64,000 nt of DNA from Rubripirellula lacrimiformis (GCF_007741535.1 NZ_CP036525.1:3472001-3536000); one strand, 5' to 3'; shown: positions 1 to 9,651, counted from the stretch's first letter. The notes: generated from the letters alone by a model not told the origin. Program-made: numbers and translations.

Positions 1-9
1 ATCAATCAT
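1..9 (-). CDS. Start of a further operon gene, cut by the window edge
   Basis: The stop codon of the 556-residue gene (TGA, bases 8-6 on the minus strand) sits inside an ATGA, so an ATG at 9-7 opens a new frame reading Met-Ile-Asp before the window ends. A four-base ATGA overlap is the classic sign of translational coupling in an operon. Only three codons are visible, so the product is unknown. If the operon is MADS-like, an ATP-binding protein would be the natural guess, but that is inference. Confidence 0.4.
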
Positions 10-1676
10 GCGGTGGTGCCCTCAGCTGCTTTCCTGCCTAGAGAAACGGTGAGGTTCTGGACGTTGAAATCGTCAGACAGCCCTCGGAAGAATCCGGTTT
101 GACGCAGCCGACGCTTGAAGGCGTTAAAGTTTTCGGCCGTCGCCGCACGGCTGCTCGTCGACTCCATCTCTCTGGGAGGCCGATCAATCAGAATGCCAAA
201 TCGCTGATGCATCCAAGTCAGGAATTCATCTAGTCGGATGCTGCCGACTGGCTGAGCCTCATTAATATTGGTCCGGTGACGATCGACAGCATTCAGATAC
301 ACGAGCGTGCGCAACAACTCGTCCGTCAAAACATATCGCCAATTTCGGGGGCCCTGAGTGTTGCCGAGCAACAGACCATAGGGGCGGTTGAGGCCGCCAA
401 CTCCCTTGTACCATTGCGTGTAAGCTTGCACACCTTTGGTTCGTTGTGAGTTGCAAAGAATCGCGTTCAGCGCAGAGATCGGTCCGTCACGCGAGATGAG
501 TTCCTGTAGATCAACTCTTGCTTGCTCGCGTTCAGCCTCTCCGGACAAATCGCTTTGGGTCTCGATCAAGATTGACTCCAACTCGATCTCTGCTCGGCCT
601 TGAATGTCACTCGACTGTTCTGCTGCTAGAAGTGCCTCGAGATACTGCGAAACGGGTGTTTCGGCGTCGTGCGGAATCAACTGCTTAAGAGTATCTGAAC
701 GTTCTCGCATCCGATGCAGCGTAAACAGCCGAAGATTGTCGCGAAAGAACCTTCCCGTCGACTCTAGGTCACGTTCTACACACGACCGGGCGAGTGAATC
801 ACTTTGGCTGGTTCGATCCCCCGTCACATCGACATAAACTTCGGGGTAATATTCATCGCCTTCTGGCATCTTGCCTGTCTGGCAAAGGGAAGACACATTC
901 CCCATCAAGCGAAGGCTATAGGTGAGCAAATCCAAATTGATCGTTGCCATCAGCATTCGGCTTACGAATGCTGGGGGCAAAAGTTGACGATATCCACGTA
1001 AAATCAATGCAATGTTTTGGCCAGCCTGTTTCGCTTGGTCCGGCAAACAGGGCCTGGGTTCACCCAATTCCTGATTGCTAATCGCCCCCGTTTCAAATTC
1101 TTCTAATACGCGAAGCGTTAGCAGGGTGTGGATATCTACTTCCGTGACGTCATCATAGTGGCCTTCGTAAGGAGGCGTGTCTTGCATCTGCAGCCCCGCG
1201 CCAAAAACGTCTTTTAGCCACTGTTGCAGATTCAATCGCCGCTCGTTCAGGGTTCCGCCGAGCCCGCAATTGCACATTGACGAGTACAGAAAACGTGGCA
1301 CATTTCGCTGTCGACTGGAGGGTTTCGGCATTCCCGTTTTGTAGGTGAGCAGAGTGTTGGGACTTACGAACTCTAGTTTTTCCCGGGTCTTTCCTCGTCC
1401 GGCTCGGCCCACTGTCAATGACACCGCGCGAACCCATTGCTCCAAGAGTGCTTTGTCGTCGCCTGAAAACCCCTCGATGCTTGAATTCTTAGCTAGTCCG
1501 TCAACGTAGCTGGCGATCGACCGGCTTTCGTTTTTCCCAGACGTTCGGTTTCGGCCGCGTGTGACCACAAGATTGAAAAGCGTGGGCAGAAGTCGTTCGA
1601 CATCAAAGTCATTCATCTCAATCGACAATAACAGGTCAAACTTCGTTCTCCGAAGCTGTTTTGGAATTTTAAACAT
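6..1676 (-). CDS. Unknown 556-aa protein of candidate defence operon
   Basis: I do not recognise a catalytic domain. The protein is soluble and basic at its N-terminus, with no signal peptide or membrane segment. Residues near 130-140 hold closely spaced cysteines (SSMCNCGLGG), and the C-terminal 60 residues are rich in Arg and Phe. Its ATG overlaps the end of the upstream kinase gene by eight bases (ATGTTTAA), so the two are probably translated together and may act in one complex. In MADS defence operons a protein of similar size (MAD7) follows the kinase. Position and length fit that, but the assignment is from memory and unproven. Expression should follow the helicase promoter near 7.3 kb. 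Confidence 0.85.
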   Translation of the reverse strand: MFKIPKQLRRTKFDLLLSIEMNDFDVERLLPTLFNLVVTRGRNRTSGKNESRSIASYVDGLAKNSSIEGFSGDDKALLEQWVRAVSLTVGRAGRGKTREKLEFVSPNTLLTYKTGMPKPSSRQRNVPRFLYSSMCNCGLGGTLNERRLNLQQWLKDVFGAGLQMQDTPPYEGHYDDVTEVDIHTLLTLRVLEEFETGAISNQELGEPRPCLPDQAKQAGQNIALILRGYRQLLPPAFVSRMLMATINLDLLTYSLRLMGNVSSLCQTGKMPEGDEYYPEVYVDVTGDRTSQSDSLARSCVERDLESTGRFFRDNLRLFTLHRMRERSDTLKQLIPHDAETPVSQYLEALLAAEQSSDIQGRAEIELESILIETQSDLSGEAEREQARVDLQELISRDGPISALNAILCNSQRTKGVQAYTQWYKGVGGLNRPYGLLLGNTQGPRNWRYVLTDELLRTLVYLNAVDRHRTNINEAQPVGSIRLDEFLTWMHQRFGILIDRPPREMESTSSRAATAENFNAFKRRLRQTGFFRGLSDDFNVQNLTVSLGRKAAEGTTA

Positions 1677-4600
1677 GGCTGATGATCGCCTCCTCCTGAC
1701 GCATGATCTTGCCTTCGCAAGACGTTACCAGACTCCGATCACCACCCGACGTCACCAGAACGACCTGGTGGGTTGGCGATGTCAACAGTTGTGCACGCAA
1801 CCTTTGGAAATCCATCAACAGAGATTGGTGTTCCGCCGCATCGGGCGTGGTCCCATCCGCTGCACGCATAAGCAGTTCAAACATTTGTAAACCGATAGTC
1901 ATCTCAGGCCAACCACTCACATGTCGGAGAATGAAGTGATCCGGGAGGTAATTCAAAAAGCGATTTGACGTTGTAGGTTGAATGAGTTCAAAAGCGTCCG
2001 CAGGCCATTGCCGGATCACGATCAGGGACTCATCACTTGAATCAAGCCGCAGAGCAAGTCCTTCCGCCGCTGCGTGTTTCGGGACTCGGTCTAAACGCCG
2101 AAGTCCAGTTAGAAGCCGGTCTTTCACGAGGGCAGGGTGCGTTTGACCCGACACGATGTCTCGAAACAGATGTAGAGATCGTGACGGAATCAACGTGCTC
2201 GGATCCGGCAGGCCACCCAGAACATCACGAGTGAGCTCGAAAAAGTAGCGACGCTTCAATTGATGCAATGCTTCGCGATCCTGGTCTTCGCCGATCGGAT
2301 ACTGGATGCCCGAAAGTGTGAATAGCGAATCCACATTTGGACGCGTTAAGCGACGCTCTAAAGCGGGATTAGAAACGCTGCCTGGATCAAGGCCCTTAAA
2401 TGCATCTAGAACAAGGTCTTCACCAGATTGTGGATCGAATGCGAGGTTGTAATAGCGTCGGTGGGCCAATTCGCTCGTAGCAGTGCTTGCGTGGATGTCC
2501 GAACAACCACGATCCCCCGTGATCATCCAAGCCATTGCACTCCGTAGGTCACGAATCGTAGGACGCCGTTCGGCAAGAAAGTAGACACCGGCCAGTAGAT
2601 CGACAAGCTTTTCGCGGGGCTGCGGATGTCGAAGCACTTGGGCGTTATGTCGGATTGGACATTCGTCGAATGCAGAGCAGCATCGGCAAACCTCGAAATT
2701 GTCCGGACGGACGAACGCGTCGAGTAACCCAAGGAACAGGGATTTCTGTTTGGGATCAGCCGAGATAGGGGCTCGATGCTTCAAATCGATCAGCAAGACT
2801 TCTTCCCCAGACACTTCGCCGTCCATTTGCTTTCGAAGAGCATCGCAAAGCCAACGAAAAGATAGTCGTTTCTTGGTGGTCAAATCTTTCAGCTTTCCGT
2901 CATTGATTGCCAACAACGCGGTGAACTGAATCTGGGGAGCTTTCCGTCCACTCAGCGGTTCAATCGCAGCCGTCAGCAATTCGTCCGACGAGAGATCTTC
3001 ATGAGACTCCGAGGCATCGAAGACAGAGCAAAAGACGTGTTCTTCGAGCTGAATTCTCCAACCTGCCGGATTGCGTTCCAACTCCCGTGCCCCCTTAGCC
3101 AGAAGTGCGCGCCGAACCTCTTCCAAAAAGGCCGTCTTGCCATCTCCTGGATTGCCACTGAGAGCAATGCACTTCCATCTGCCATCCAGGATTTCTGGCA
3201 GTAGGCGATCGTCGAGTTCCGTTGGAACGTAGGTGTCGCGACTGAAACCATTGTCCATCCCGCGGTTGTTCGCGTTTCCGAGCGTGCTATTGCGAAAAAC
3301 CTGTCGCAATTCCGTCACAAAGTCATTCGTTTCTTCTGACCTGTCCTGCGGTTCTGGAGCGATGGAGGCATTCCGCATTTGATCATCAGTTGGCTGATCG
3401 ACCTCCGGTACATGCAGTTCCACTTCCTCTTGCTTTTGGCGGCGGTAGGATTCGTTATAGACATCGAAAATAGCCTTCCGCATCGTACCCGCGTTTTCAA
3501 ACCGCCGCGATGGTTCAGGGCAACACGCTTTTTCGATCATCAGGCGGCACACCGATGATGTGATTGAATCTTCATCCGTCGAAAATGGGATCAGATCTGT
3601 CTTGTGCCTCTGGTTCCCTTCGACTCGGTAAGGCAAGCTACCCGAAAGCAATTCGAAGAGCACAACCCCCAGGCCATAGAGGTCGCAGGCTGGTGACCAC
3701 ACCGGAGATGGATGCTCGATCTCGGGGGCAAGGTAAAGCGGGGTGCCGACCCGACTGACGGCATCGGCTTGGTGTGAAGCGAGTCCTAGATCGATTAGCA
3801 AAACACGGGCGTCGTCATCCTCCGGCAACAGGATATTACCAGGCGTCACATCACGATGCAGCGTGTTTTGTTGATGCAAGTATTCCAACGCATCCAACAC
3901 GTCACCCGCGATCCTTCGAGCGAGTTTTTCAAGGATCTCCGGAGTTTGGCCACGCAGGCTTCGCCAAGCGTCTTTCAGTGACTGGCCCTCTACATACTCG
4001 AACTTCAGATGGTAGGGATCGTTCGGGCCGTAGACATCAATCAATTTTGGCAAGCAAGGATGCGTCAAGCGTCTAAGTGCTTGGAATTCAGCGTCGGCAA
4101 GGTACCCATGAATATCCGGTCGAATGATACGTTTCAAAACGACCAGTTCGTTACGCACTAAGTCGCGAGCAAGGAAAGCTTCGGCCGTCCCGCCCTTGCC
4201 CAGTTTTTCCATGACCTCGTACCGAACATCCGTGGGCCGCGACTCATCTGTGGACGAGGATTCCGACGAGGCTTGCGTCGCCTTTTCGATACTGGATTGA
4301 TAATCTCTAAGCGATGACGCAATCTCTGCCGCGGTGGGACGCCCGTTTGGTTCCAGTTCCAGTCCTTTATACACGGTCGATTCAATCACCGACGCGATGC
4401 TTTCGCCGATGTCTTTCCGCAAATCAATCAATGGTCCTGGTGCCCAGGTATCATCGCCTGGAGGTTCAGTCCCAGTGATCCAGTTCAATAGTACCGTCGC
4501 CAAGCTGTAGACGTCGCTTTTCGGAGATGCCGCCGATAGGTCGATACGACATTCTGCGGCGCGATAGGGATGGTCAACGTCGAAAAGGTGGGCGGTACCA

Positions 4601-5640
4601 ACGATGGTCTCCACCCCATCGATGTGTGCGATGACAAAATCAGAAAATTGAACCGTGTTGGACTTGGAATCCCACCAAACACGATCGGGGCGAAGACTGC
4701 GGTGCACTACGCCGCTAGCGTGGACCTTTGACAAAGTCTCAAAGGCACAGATTGCCATCGGGACAATCTGTTCTGGGCTCGGACCGCTGATAGCCATTTT
4801 GCTGAATGACACTCCACGGGGAGATTCGAATGGAATCACCAGAGCCCGACCATCATCCCAGGTAAAATAGGGCGACACCGATGGACAGAGATCCGCGCGG
4901 GAAAGTCTTTTCTGAGCGTCATATTGTCGCCGCACCGAAGAATCGTCCGCCGGTGCTTCGGACAAAGCGTCTTGACCGTAGAAGACCTTAAGAATTCGTT
5001 TGCTTCCGTCTTCATGCTGGGCTCTGAAGACTTTGCAGCCGAGTTGTTCGTCTAGCGCTTCCAGAAGTTTGTACTGTGCGATTGACGCCCATTCTTTGGG
5101 ACGCTGCGGAAGACGCGTCAGTGATTGAACAATTTCGTCTTTAAGTGCTCCAAATGCCGGATAGGTGCGTTGCTGATCGATTTCTTGCAATTTGCCAGCG
5201 GCATTTGATAGCGTAACGACACGTTGACGGGCTCTCGGATCCGAAAGATTGAGCGTCGCCGACGGCGAAGACATCAGAACGACCGCTTTGACTAATTCCG
5301 CACGATAGGCCGCCAGTTTTTGCGGCCAACGATTCTTCAGTACACCGGCGAGAACTTTAGCGCACATTTCGCTTTGGTTGATAGGGTTGCCGCGAATCTC
5401 ACCACGCACAAGCCAACCGTTTTCGGTTCCACGAATAGCGCCCGACCAACCTTTTTCTTCGATAGTAAAAACAGTTCTCTTGGCGACACAGATAAAATCA
5501 ATTTCACGACTGAGTGTGCCTGACGAGATTTGCTTGTTGCAAATCAACGTCCAGTCAGTCGGCAATTCCGCTGCCAGTTGTTCTGCAACGGCACGTTCGT
5601 TCGGTCCGGAGAAGTCGTCAAAGGAATGGATTTGTGCCAT
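1669..5640 (-). CDS. NERD nuclease-pseudokinase-Ser/Thr kinase-ATPase (PglW/MAD6-like)
   Basis: A 1323-residue multidomain protein. Residues about 10-130 form a NERD nuclease-related domain with Asp48 and the EEK triplet at 61-63. Residues about 195-450 form a kinase fold with Lys218, but the catalytic loop reads HRSLRP (313-318, Asp replaced by Ser) and the metal motif is DFV (334-336), so it is probably a pseudokinase. Residues about 474-735 form a second kinase with glycine loop GKGGTAEAF (481-489), Lys503, HRD (595-597), DLG (617-619) and APE (638-640), apparently active. The C-terminal third is a P-loop ATPase with GNPGDGKT (829-836) and a cysteine cluster (985, 987, 988, 994) that may bind zinc. 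NERD plus kinase is the known layout of PglW in BREX type 2 and of the MADS kinase. It lies 32 bases downstream of the helicase gene. A phage-sensing or signalling role is inferred. Confidence 0.9.
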   Translation of the reverse strand: MAQIHSFDDFSGPNERAVAEQLAAELPTDWTLICNKQISSGTLSREIDFICVAKRTVFTIEEKGWSGAIRGTENGWLVRGEIRGNPINQSEMCAKVLAGVLKNRWPQKLAAYRAELVKAVVLMSSPSATLNLSDPRARQRVVTLSNAAGKLQEIDQQRTYPAFGALKDEIVQSLTRLPQRPKEWASIAQYKLLEALDEQLGCKVFRAQHEDGSKRILKVFYGQDALSEAPADDSSVRRQYDAQKRLSRADLCPSVSPYFTWDDGRALVIPFESPRGVSFSKMAISGPSPEQIVPMAICAFETLSKVHASGVVHRSLRPDRVWWDSKSNTVQFSDFVIAHIDGVETIVGTAHLFDVDHPYRAAECRIDLSAASPKSDVYSLATVLLNWITGTEPPGDDTWAPGPLIDLRKDIGESIASVIESTVYKGLELEPNGRPTAAEIASSLRDYQSSIEKATQASSESSSTDESRPTDVRYEVMEKLGKGGTAEAFLARDLVRNELVVLKRIIRPDIHGYLADAEFQALRRLTHPCLPKLIDVYGPNDPYHLKFEYVEGQSLKDAWRSLRGQTPEILEKLARRIAGDVLDALEYLHQQNTLHRDVTPGNILLPEDDDARVLLIDLGLASHQADAVSRVGTPLYLAPEIEHPSPVWSPACDLYGLGVVLFELLSGSLPYRVEGNQRHKTDLIPFSTDEDSITSSVCRLMIEKACCPEPSRRFENAGTMRKAIFDVYNESYRRQKQEEVELHVPEVDQPTDDQMRNASIAPEPQDRSEETNDFVTELRQVFRNSTLGNANNRGMDNGFSRDTYVPTELDDRLLPEILDGRWKCIALSGNPGDGKTAFLEEVRRALLAKGARELERNPAGWRIQLEEHVFCSVFDASESHEDLSSDELLTAAIEPLSGRKAPQIQFTALLAINDGKLKDLTTKKRLSFRWLCDALRKQMDGEVSGEEVLLIDLKHRAPISADPKQKSLFLGLLDAFVRPDNFEVCRCCSAFDECPIRHNAQVLRHPQPREKLVDLLAGVYFLAERRPTIRDLRSAMAWMITGDRGCSDIHASTATSELAHRRYYNLAFDPQSGEDLVLDAFKGLDPGSVSNPALERRLTRPNVDSLFTLSGIQYPIGEDQDREALHQLKRRYFFELTRDVLGGLPDPSTLIPSRSLHLFRDIVSGQTHPALVKDRLLTGLRRLDRVPKHAAAEGLALRLDSSDESLIVIRQWPADAFELIQPTTSNRFLNYLPDHFILRHVSGWPEMTIGLQMFELLMRAADGTTPDAAEHQSLLMDFQRLRAQLLTSPTHQVVLVTSGGDRSLVTSCEGKIMRQEEAIISHV

Positions 5641-5672
5641 ATTGTTTAAGTCGCTTATGACGTTCTGGTGAT

Positions 5673-7295
5673 TTATTGGTTTGTTGTGACGGCCTGGAAG
5701 TCATCCGGCCACAGTTGTTTGACAACTTGCGTTCCCTGCAGAATCTCCGCAGGAATCTTTTGCGAGCTATAGACAAGGTACAAAATGTCCGCCGCACGAC
5801 TGCTTGCGACGTAACGGCGACAGGCATGCTCGGGAGTGTCCATCAAGTCTGCCTGATCCCAGCCCAACACGAATACACAACTCGCTTCGTGTCCCTTGGC
5901 GACTTCAGGTGAGGCGACCTGGATACCAGCTGCCGCAGCGGCATTCAATCGCCCCGGCGTTTGAGTGTTGAAACCTCGATCAGCAAGGGCATTAATCAAT
6001 TGCCGACGTCCTGGCGTGGAAAAACAGACCGCCATGATTTCTGTCGGCATCAAATTGACCTCAGAGATCAGCCGGGCCATCTCGGTGACAACCATTTCCA
6101 CACACTCGTGCGGATTTTCAGCCCAAACAAGCCGAACGGGCTCGGCGTCATCGTTCTCTTTGATCTCGAAATGTCTGCTCGGTCGACATCCGAAGAAGTC
6201 TGAAAAGCCCTGGATCACGTCAGTGGATCGGTAGCTCCGATTGAGCCGCTCGAATTGAACGGGTTGCCGCCGGGCCGAATAGTCGATTGCAGGGCGGACT
6301 CGAATATTCTGGCTCGGATCGAGGGAAAGCGTCAGTCCGCCACGCCCGGGCCGAACCAATTGTTCGACCAACTCAATCAGAACGCCGCCAAAGTCTTGGG
6401 CCTCGTCGATCAGAATCGCATCGTACTGGGGCTCGAGGGGCAATCGCCTTAGCAAGTCTCGGCAGCGATGGTCCGCATCGCTGGGATCCGCCAACGACAA
6501 GTCGACGCCATGGCGAGATAGCACATCGGCAAAAACCAGAGTCTGGATATTGTCGCCGCTAAATTTCTGCTTTGGACCGCTCAATTTTGCCAGCCAACTC
6601 GAAAGTGCATCAGCGAGCGAGCGATTCCAAGTGATCAACAAGACGTTTGCGTTCTCGATTGCTTCGGATAGCCAAAGGGCACGTGCGACAAGTACTAGTG
6701 ATTTACCTGATCCCGGGCCGCCTTCGATAATCGTCGTCCCCGGATTTATGCGGCTTGTGACTTCGTTCTGCAAGCGGTCCAGTGTTGCCCGACGTTCAAC
6801 TCGAGCCATCCTCCCCTGATCCCGAACAAGTTCCACTCGCTTCCATTCTCGTTTCGGAAAAAGAAGACTTGAGAGCGTCGCGTAGTCAACGTCAGAAAGC
6901 GCTTCGAAATCTGGCGCAGTATTTGGAAAGTCAGCCAAATTATTTCGGAATTGGGTCTGATCGATCGGCAACAGACCCTTAAGCGATTCTGAATCTGTCG
7001 AGTCGACGCCAGGCAGCAGTACAAAGGCATCCAATTCGGCGTCCACGCCGGTTGAACCAATCAGCGTTTCCAGCTCGTCCAACGAATCGGCTAGCATCGA
7101 CTCAATCTGCGTACCAAATGCGCCGCATTGCTCGATCACATTCGGAATCGAACCATCCAAAATCAGCAGAATGCGAATGTGGTGATCGCGGTCAAGCGAA
7201 ACGAACAACTGGCTGCACTGGTGCCGAAGGGCTGGCTGCCCAGTTTCACCAGCATGCTGGAAACGTCGGATCGTTTCGGAAATACCGTCGGTCAT
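5673..7295 (-). CDS. SF1 (UvrD/PcrA-like) DNA helicase of candidate defence operon
   Basis: A 540-residue superfamily 1 helicase. After a unique N-terminal domain of about 165 residues come Walker A GGPGSGKS (192-199), Walker B DEAQD (297-301), motif III around SLDPSQ (324-329), motif IV LNRSYRS (351-357), motif V SPEVAKGHEA (462-471) and motif VI YVASSRA (495-501). The length is shorter than full UvrD (about 720), so the 1B/2B subdomains are reduced, as in helicases attached to defence and repair modules. It is the first gene of the leftward operon, and its promoter should lie in 7296-7410. The N-terminal 165 residues have no motif I recognise and may be the contact to the partner proteins. 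Confidence 0.92.
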   Translation of the reverse strand: MTDGISETIRRFQHAGETGQPALRHQCSQLFVSLDRDHHIRILLILDGSIPNVIEQCGAFGTQIESMLADSLDELETLIGSTGVDAELDAFVLLPGVDSTDSESLKGLLPIDQTQFRNNLADFPNTAPDFEALSDVDYATLSSLLFPKREWKRVELVRDQGRMARVERRATLDRLQNEVTSRINPGTTIIEGGPGSGKSLVLVARALWLSEAIENANVLLITWNRSLADALSSWLAKLSGPKQKFSGDNIQTLVFADVLSRHGVDLSLADPSDADHRCRDLLRRLPLEPQYDAILIDEAQDFGGVLIELVEQLVRPGRGGLTLSLDPSQNIRVRPAIDYSARRQPVQFERLNRSYRSTDVIQGFSDFFGCRPSRHFEIKENDDAEPVRLVWAENPHECVEMVVTEMARLISEVNLMPTEIMAVCFSTPGRRQLINALADRGFNTQTPGRLNAAAAAGIQVASPEVAKGHEASCVFVLGWDQADLMDTPEHACRRYVASSRAADILYLVYSSQKIPAEILQGTQVVKQLWPDDFQAVTTNQ

Positions 7296-7832
7296 TTGTA
7301 TCGATTGTTCGAGTCTGTGATTTGATCAACACCTAGGCAAATCGCAGACGCCTCGTTTTTAAAGATGAAATTCATTCGTTGTCATGGAAAGCCTAGCAGA
7401 CCCCCTTGTGTCAGACGCGATGAGACGACATCCAGTACGCAGCGAATCTAAAATGATCGACGTGCCATTCCTTCTTTCCGGGATGCGCATCTATTGACGA
7501 TGCGATATTCCTATTGATATCCCGGCTAAAACACAATGCGAAGCAGGCATGTGCATGAACAAGGACAATGAAGCTGCGACGATTTGTCGAGGGCAAATGT
7601 CGAGTGAAGTTTTCTCTTAGATGCCATGATTCGTTCCTGGTGTTTCTGCTTGCCATCAGAGCCATGGCTGTGGGGGCAGCGATTCCCGCTGAGCCATACG
7701 GTCGCTGTAGCATTCGAGTAGAGGGGACGCGCAGAAGTTGTTCTCCATCCAGGCCAACGGGTGTCGGAGAGTACATCGCCCGGATCTCGACTTCAGCGGG
7801 GATGTCGCAGTTCGAAGTGATTCGTCGAAGAA

Positions 7833-8003
7833 GTGAAAATGAAGTCTCTCTATTTTTCAGCTGGTCCAGAACTCCAATCCCGTATGCAGGGTCAAGAAAC
7901 CGTGGTGTCGCAGATTCGACACTGTAGGTTCTCGGTACATCAAGATCCTGTGAGAAGCTGAGATCGCGTCGGTGGGGCAGGAAAGGCAGATTGGCAGCGA
8001 CGC
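7833..8003 (+). repeat. Diverged direct repeat, copy 1
   Basis: This segment matches 8530-8712 with gaps. The best-preserved part starts gtgaaaatgaagtct in both copies and continues through a shared ggtccaga core to gaaacc.tggtgtcg. The last part shares ttggcagcga. The offset is about 697 bases. Identity is roughly three quarters by eye in the first 78 bases and lower afterwards. Confidence 0.6.
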
Positions 8004-8529
8004 CACTCGACCAAAGTTTGAGCATTTCTTAACCCGTCAACACTCGCGGCGAGCTTGCACCGAAACGACACGGCCAGGAGAGGTGTAGGTTGGATCCTCT
8101 CTTTCCTCCCGCCTGTGCCAGGATTCCCGATCCAACTTTTCGATGCAAAGAATCGCAGTGTCGCAAAACCGACAGCGAGAGCACGCGATCTCTCCAGAAC
8201 CTATCAGGAACTGATTACACCTCGGCGGCGTACGAACTCAGGGGTGCAGCGACCGTTCACGTCCTGGCCGCGGCAACTCCGCTCACTGATGGGGTAGGAA
8301 CGATGTCGAGATAAACAGGCGGCTGATCCTCCGTCGGAAAACTGGTTTCCCAACTGACGGAACGGGTAATCACGAGTGGTCGGTGGATTCCCGCCTACCG
8401 CTACAACAATCGAGTAGATATGAACGCCGGAAGTTTTGTCCATCGTGTCCGACCGACGAGGGAGAGATCATTTCACGTACCTCAAACAGCGTTGGGGAGG
8501 TTGCAGCGAAACGTGATTGATGGGGGGAG

Positions 8530-8712
8530 GTGAAAATGAAGTCTCGCTATTTTTTGACTCGGTCCAGAATTTCAATCCGGCATTTTGGGCAAAGAAACCA
8601 TGGTGTCGGTTGGGGCCCCAGAATCGTCGGTGTACGAACTGAGAATAACCAGGTACCCGGTGGAACTGAAATCGCCTCGGCGGGTCAAAAAACCAGGTTG
8701 GCAGCGATCCTT
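8530..8712 (+). repeat. Diverged direct repeat, copy 2
   Basis: Second copy of the element at 7833-8003, same orientation. It ends in ttggcagcgatcc, matching ttggcagcgacgcc of the first copy. Neither copy keeps an open frame in common, so the element is non-coding or dead. Confidence 0.6.
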
Positions 8713-9024
8713 GCACATCGGTCCATTCTTGATCCCTGTGTGTCACCGCCATCTGCTACCACGCTGTGCCATGCTCCTCCCCCTGCCCCATTGCTCTGAC
8801 CACTACACGGCCTCGTCAGCTGTTGGGAACCATCGAACGCACGTTGGTCGTGTGCGTGTTTTGGCGGGACTGGCACGACCAAGGGGGCGACTGTAGGCCG
8901 AGCGCGGCGGAAATCTGGTGGGTCCGCGGTAACTGTCGTGGAAGCGTGGATGGGGCACGTTGGATCTAGATCACGTCGTCCTCGCATTCCTTTGGGTGTG
9001 CGATCTGGCTTCCATGCCCGACTG

Positions 9025-9624
9025 CTAGGCCCGTTGATCGATGATTCGATAGACAGTCGGCCTGCTGACGCTTGTCGCTCTCGCGATCGCGGACTTGCTC
9101 TTTCCTTCGCCGTGCAGTCTTAGGATCATCTCGACCTGGTCTTGAGTGACTGACAGGAGGCGCCCCTTCTCGGATCCTCCCCACGTCTTGCCGTCCGCCT
9201 TTGCCCTGGCCTGGCCGGCGAGCACCCTTTCGGCCCGGACTTCGGTTTCGAACTGGGCTACCGATGCCAGCACGTTGGCCATCAGCCGTCCTGCCGCTGT
9301 TCCGAGATCCAATCCATCCTTGATCGACACCAGACGCACCTTCCACTTCGGTAGGTCGTCGAAAAGGGCTGTTAATCCCTTTGCGGTTCGACCTAGGCGG
9401 TCCAGACGCCAGCAGATCAACTTCGATACGCGTCCCGCCTGCATGGCCGCTTCCAGCTTTGACCATCCTGGACGATCCATCACCTTGCCGGTGAACTTGT
9501 CCCGGTACCACTGAACCGGTTCGTCGCCAACGTGGGCTTGAACCCATTTCTTGAGATCCGCTTCCTGCGAGGCGGTGTCTTGGGCTTTGGTGCTGACGCG
9601 AACGTAAATGGCGATGTGTCTCAT
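9025..9624 (-). CDS. Small serine recombinase (resolvase/invertase family)
   Basis: A 199-residue resolvase. The catalytic serine is Ser11 in YVRVSTKAQD, with Arg9 beside it, and the helper arginines are Arg73 and Arg76 in CWRLDRLGR. The C-terminal 50 residues form a helix-turn-helix of the resolvase type (KSKSAIARATSVSRPTVYRI). The length is normal for Tn3-type resolvases and DNA invertases. No transposase gene lies next to it, so it is either the remnant of a transposon or a stand-alone resolvase of the island. A perfect 28-bp palindrome 41 bases upstream of its start may be its own binding site. Start chosen at ATG 9624, preceded by AAGG. Confidence 0.95.
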   Translation of the reverse strand: MRHIAIYVRVSTKAQDTASQEADLKKWVQAHVGDEPVQWYRDKFTGKVMDRPGWSKLEAAMQAGRVSKLICWRLDRLGRTAKGLTALFDDLPKWKVRLVSIKDGLDLGTAAGRLMANVLASVAQFETEVRAERVLAGQARAKADGKTWGGSEKGRLLSVTQDQVEMILRLHGEGKSKSAIARATSVSRPTVYRIIDQRA

Positions 9625-9651
9625 GCCCTTAGAATAATCGGCGAAGTGTCC

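Larger units (their letters stand above)
7296..9024. other. 1.7-kb region without a convincing gene
   Basis: Open frames occur on both strands here, the longest being a leftward 204-codon frame at 7411-8025, but their composition does not look like protein and no motif is visible. The region holds two diverged copies of a direct repeat (listed separately), so it is best read as decayed mobile or accessory DNA between the candidate defence operon and the resolvase. The right-hand 100-300 bases of the interval 7296-7600 should include the operon promoter. Confidence 0.6.

Noticed and set aside
7411-8025. Leftward open frame of 204 codons in the gap after the helicase
   Set aside because: Arg/Ser-rich composition, no motif or ribosome-binding site, and it overlaps the decayed direct repeats.
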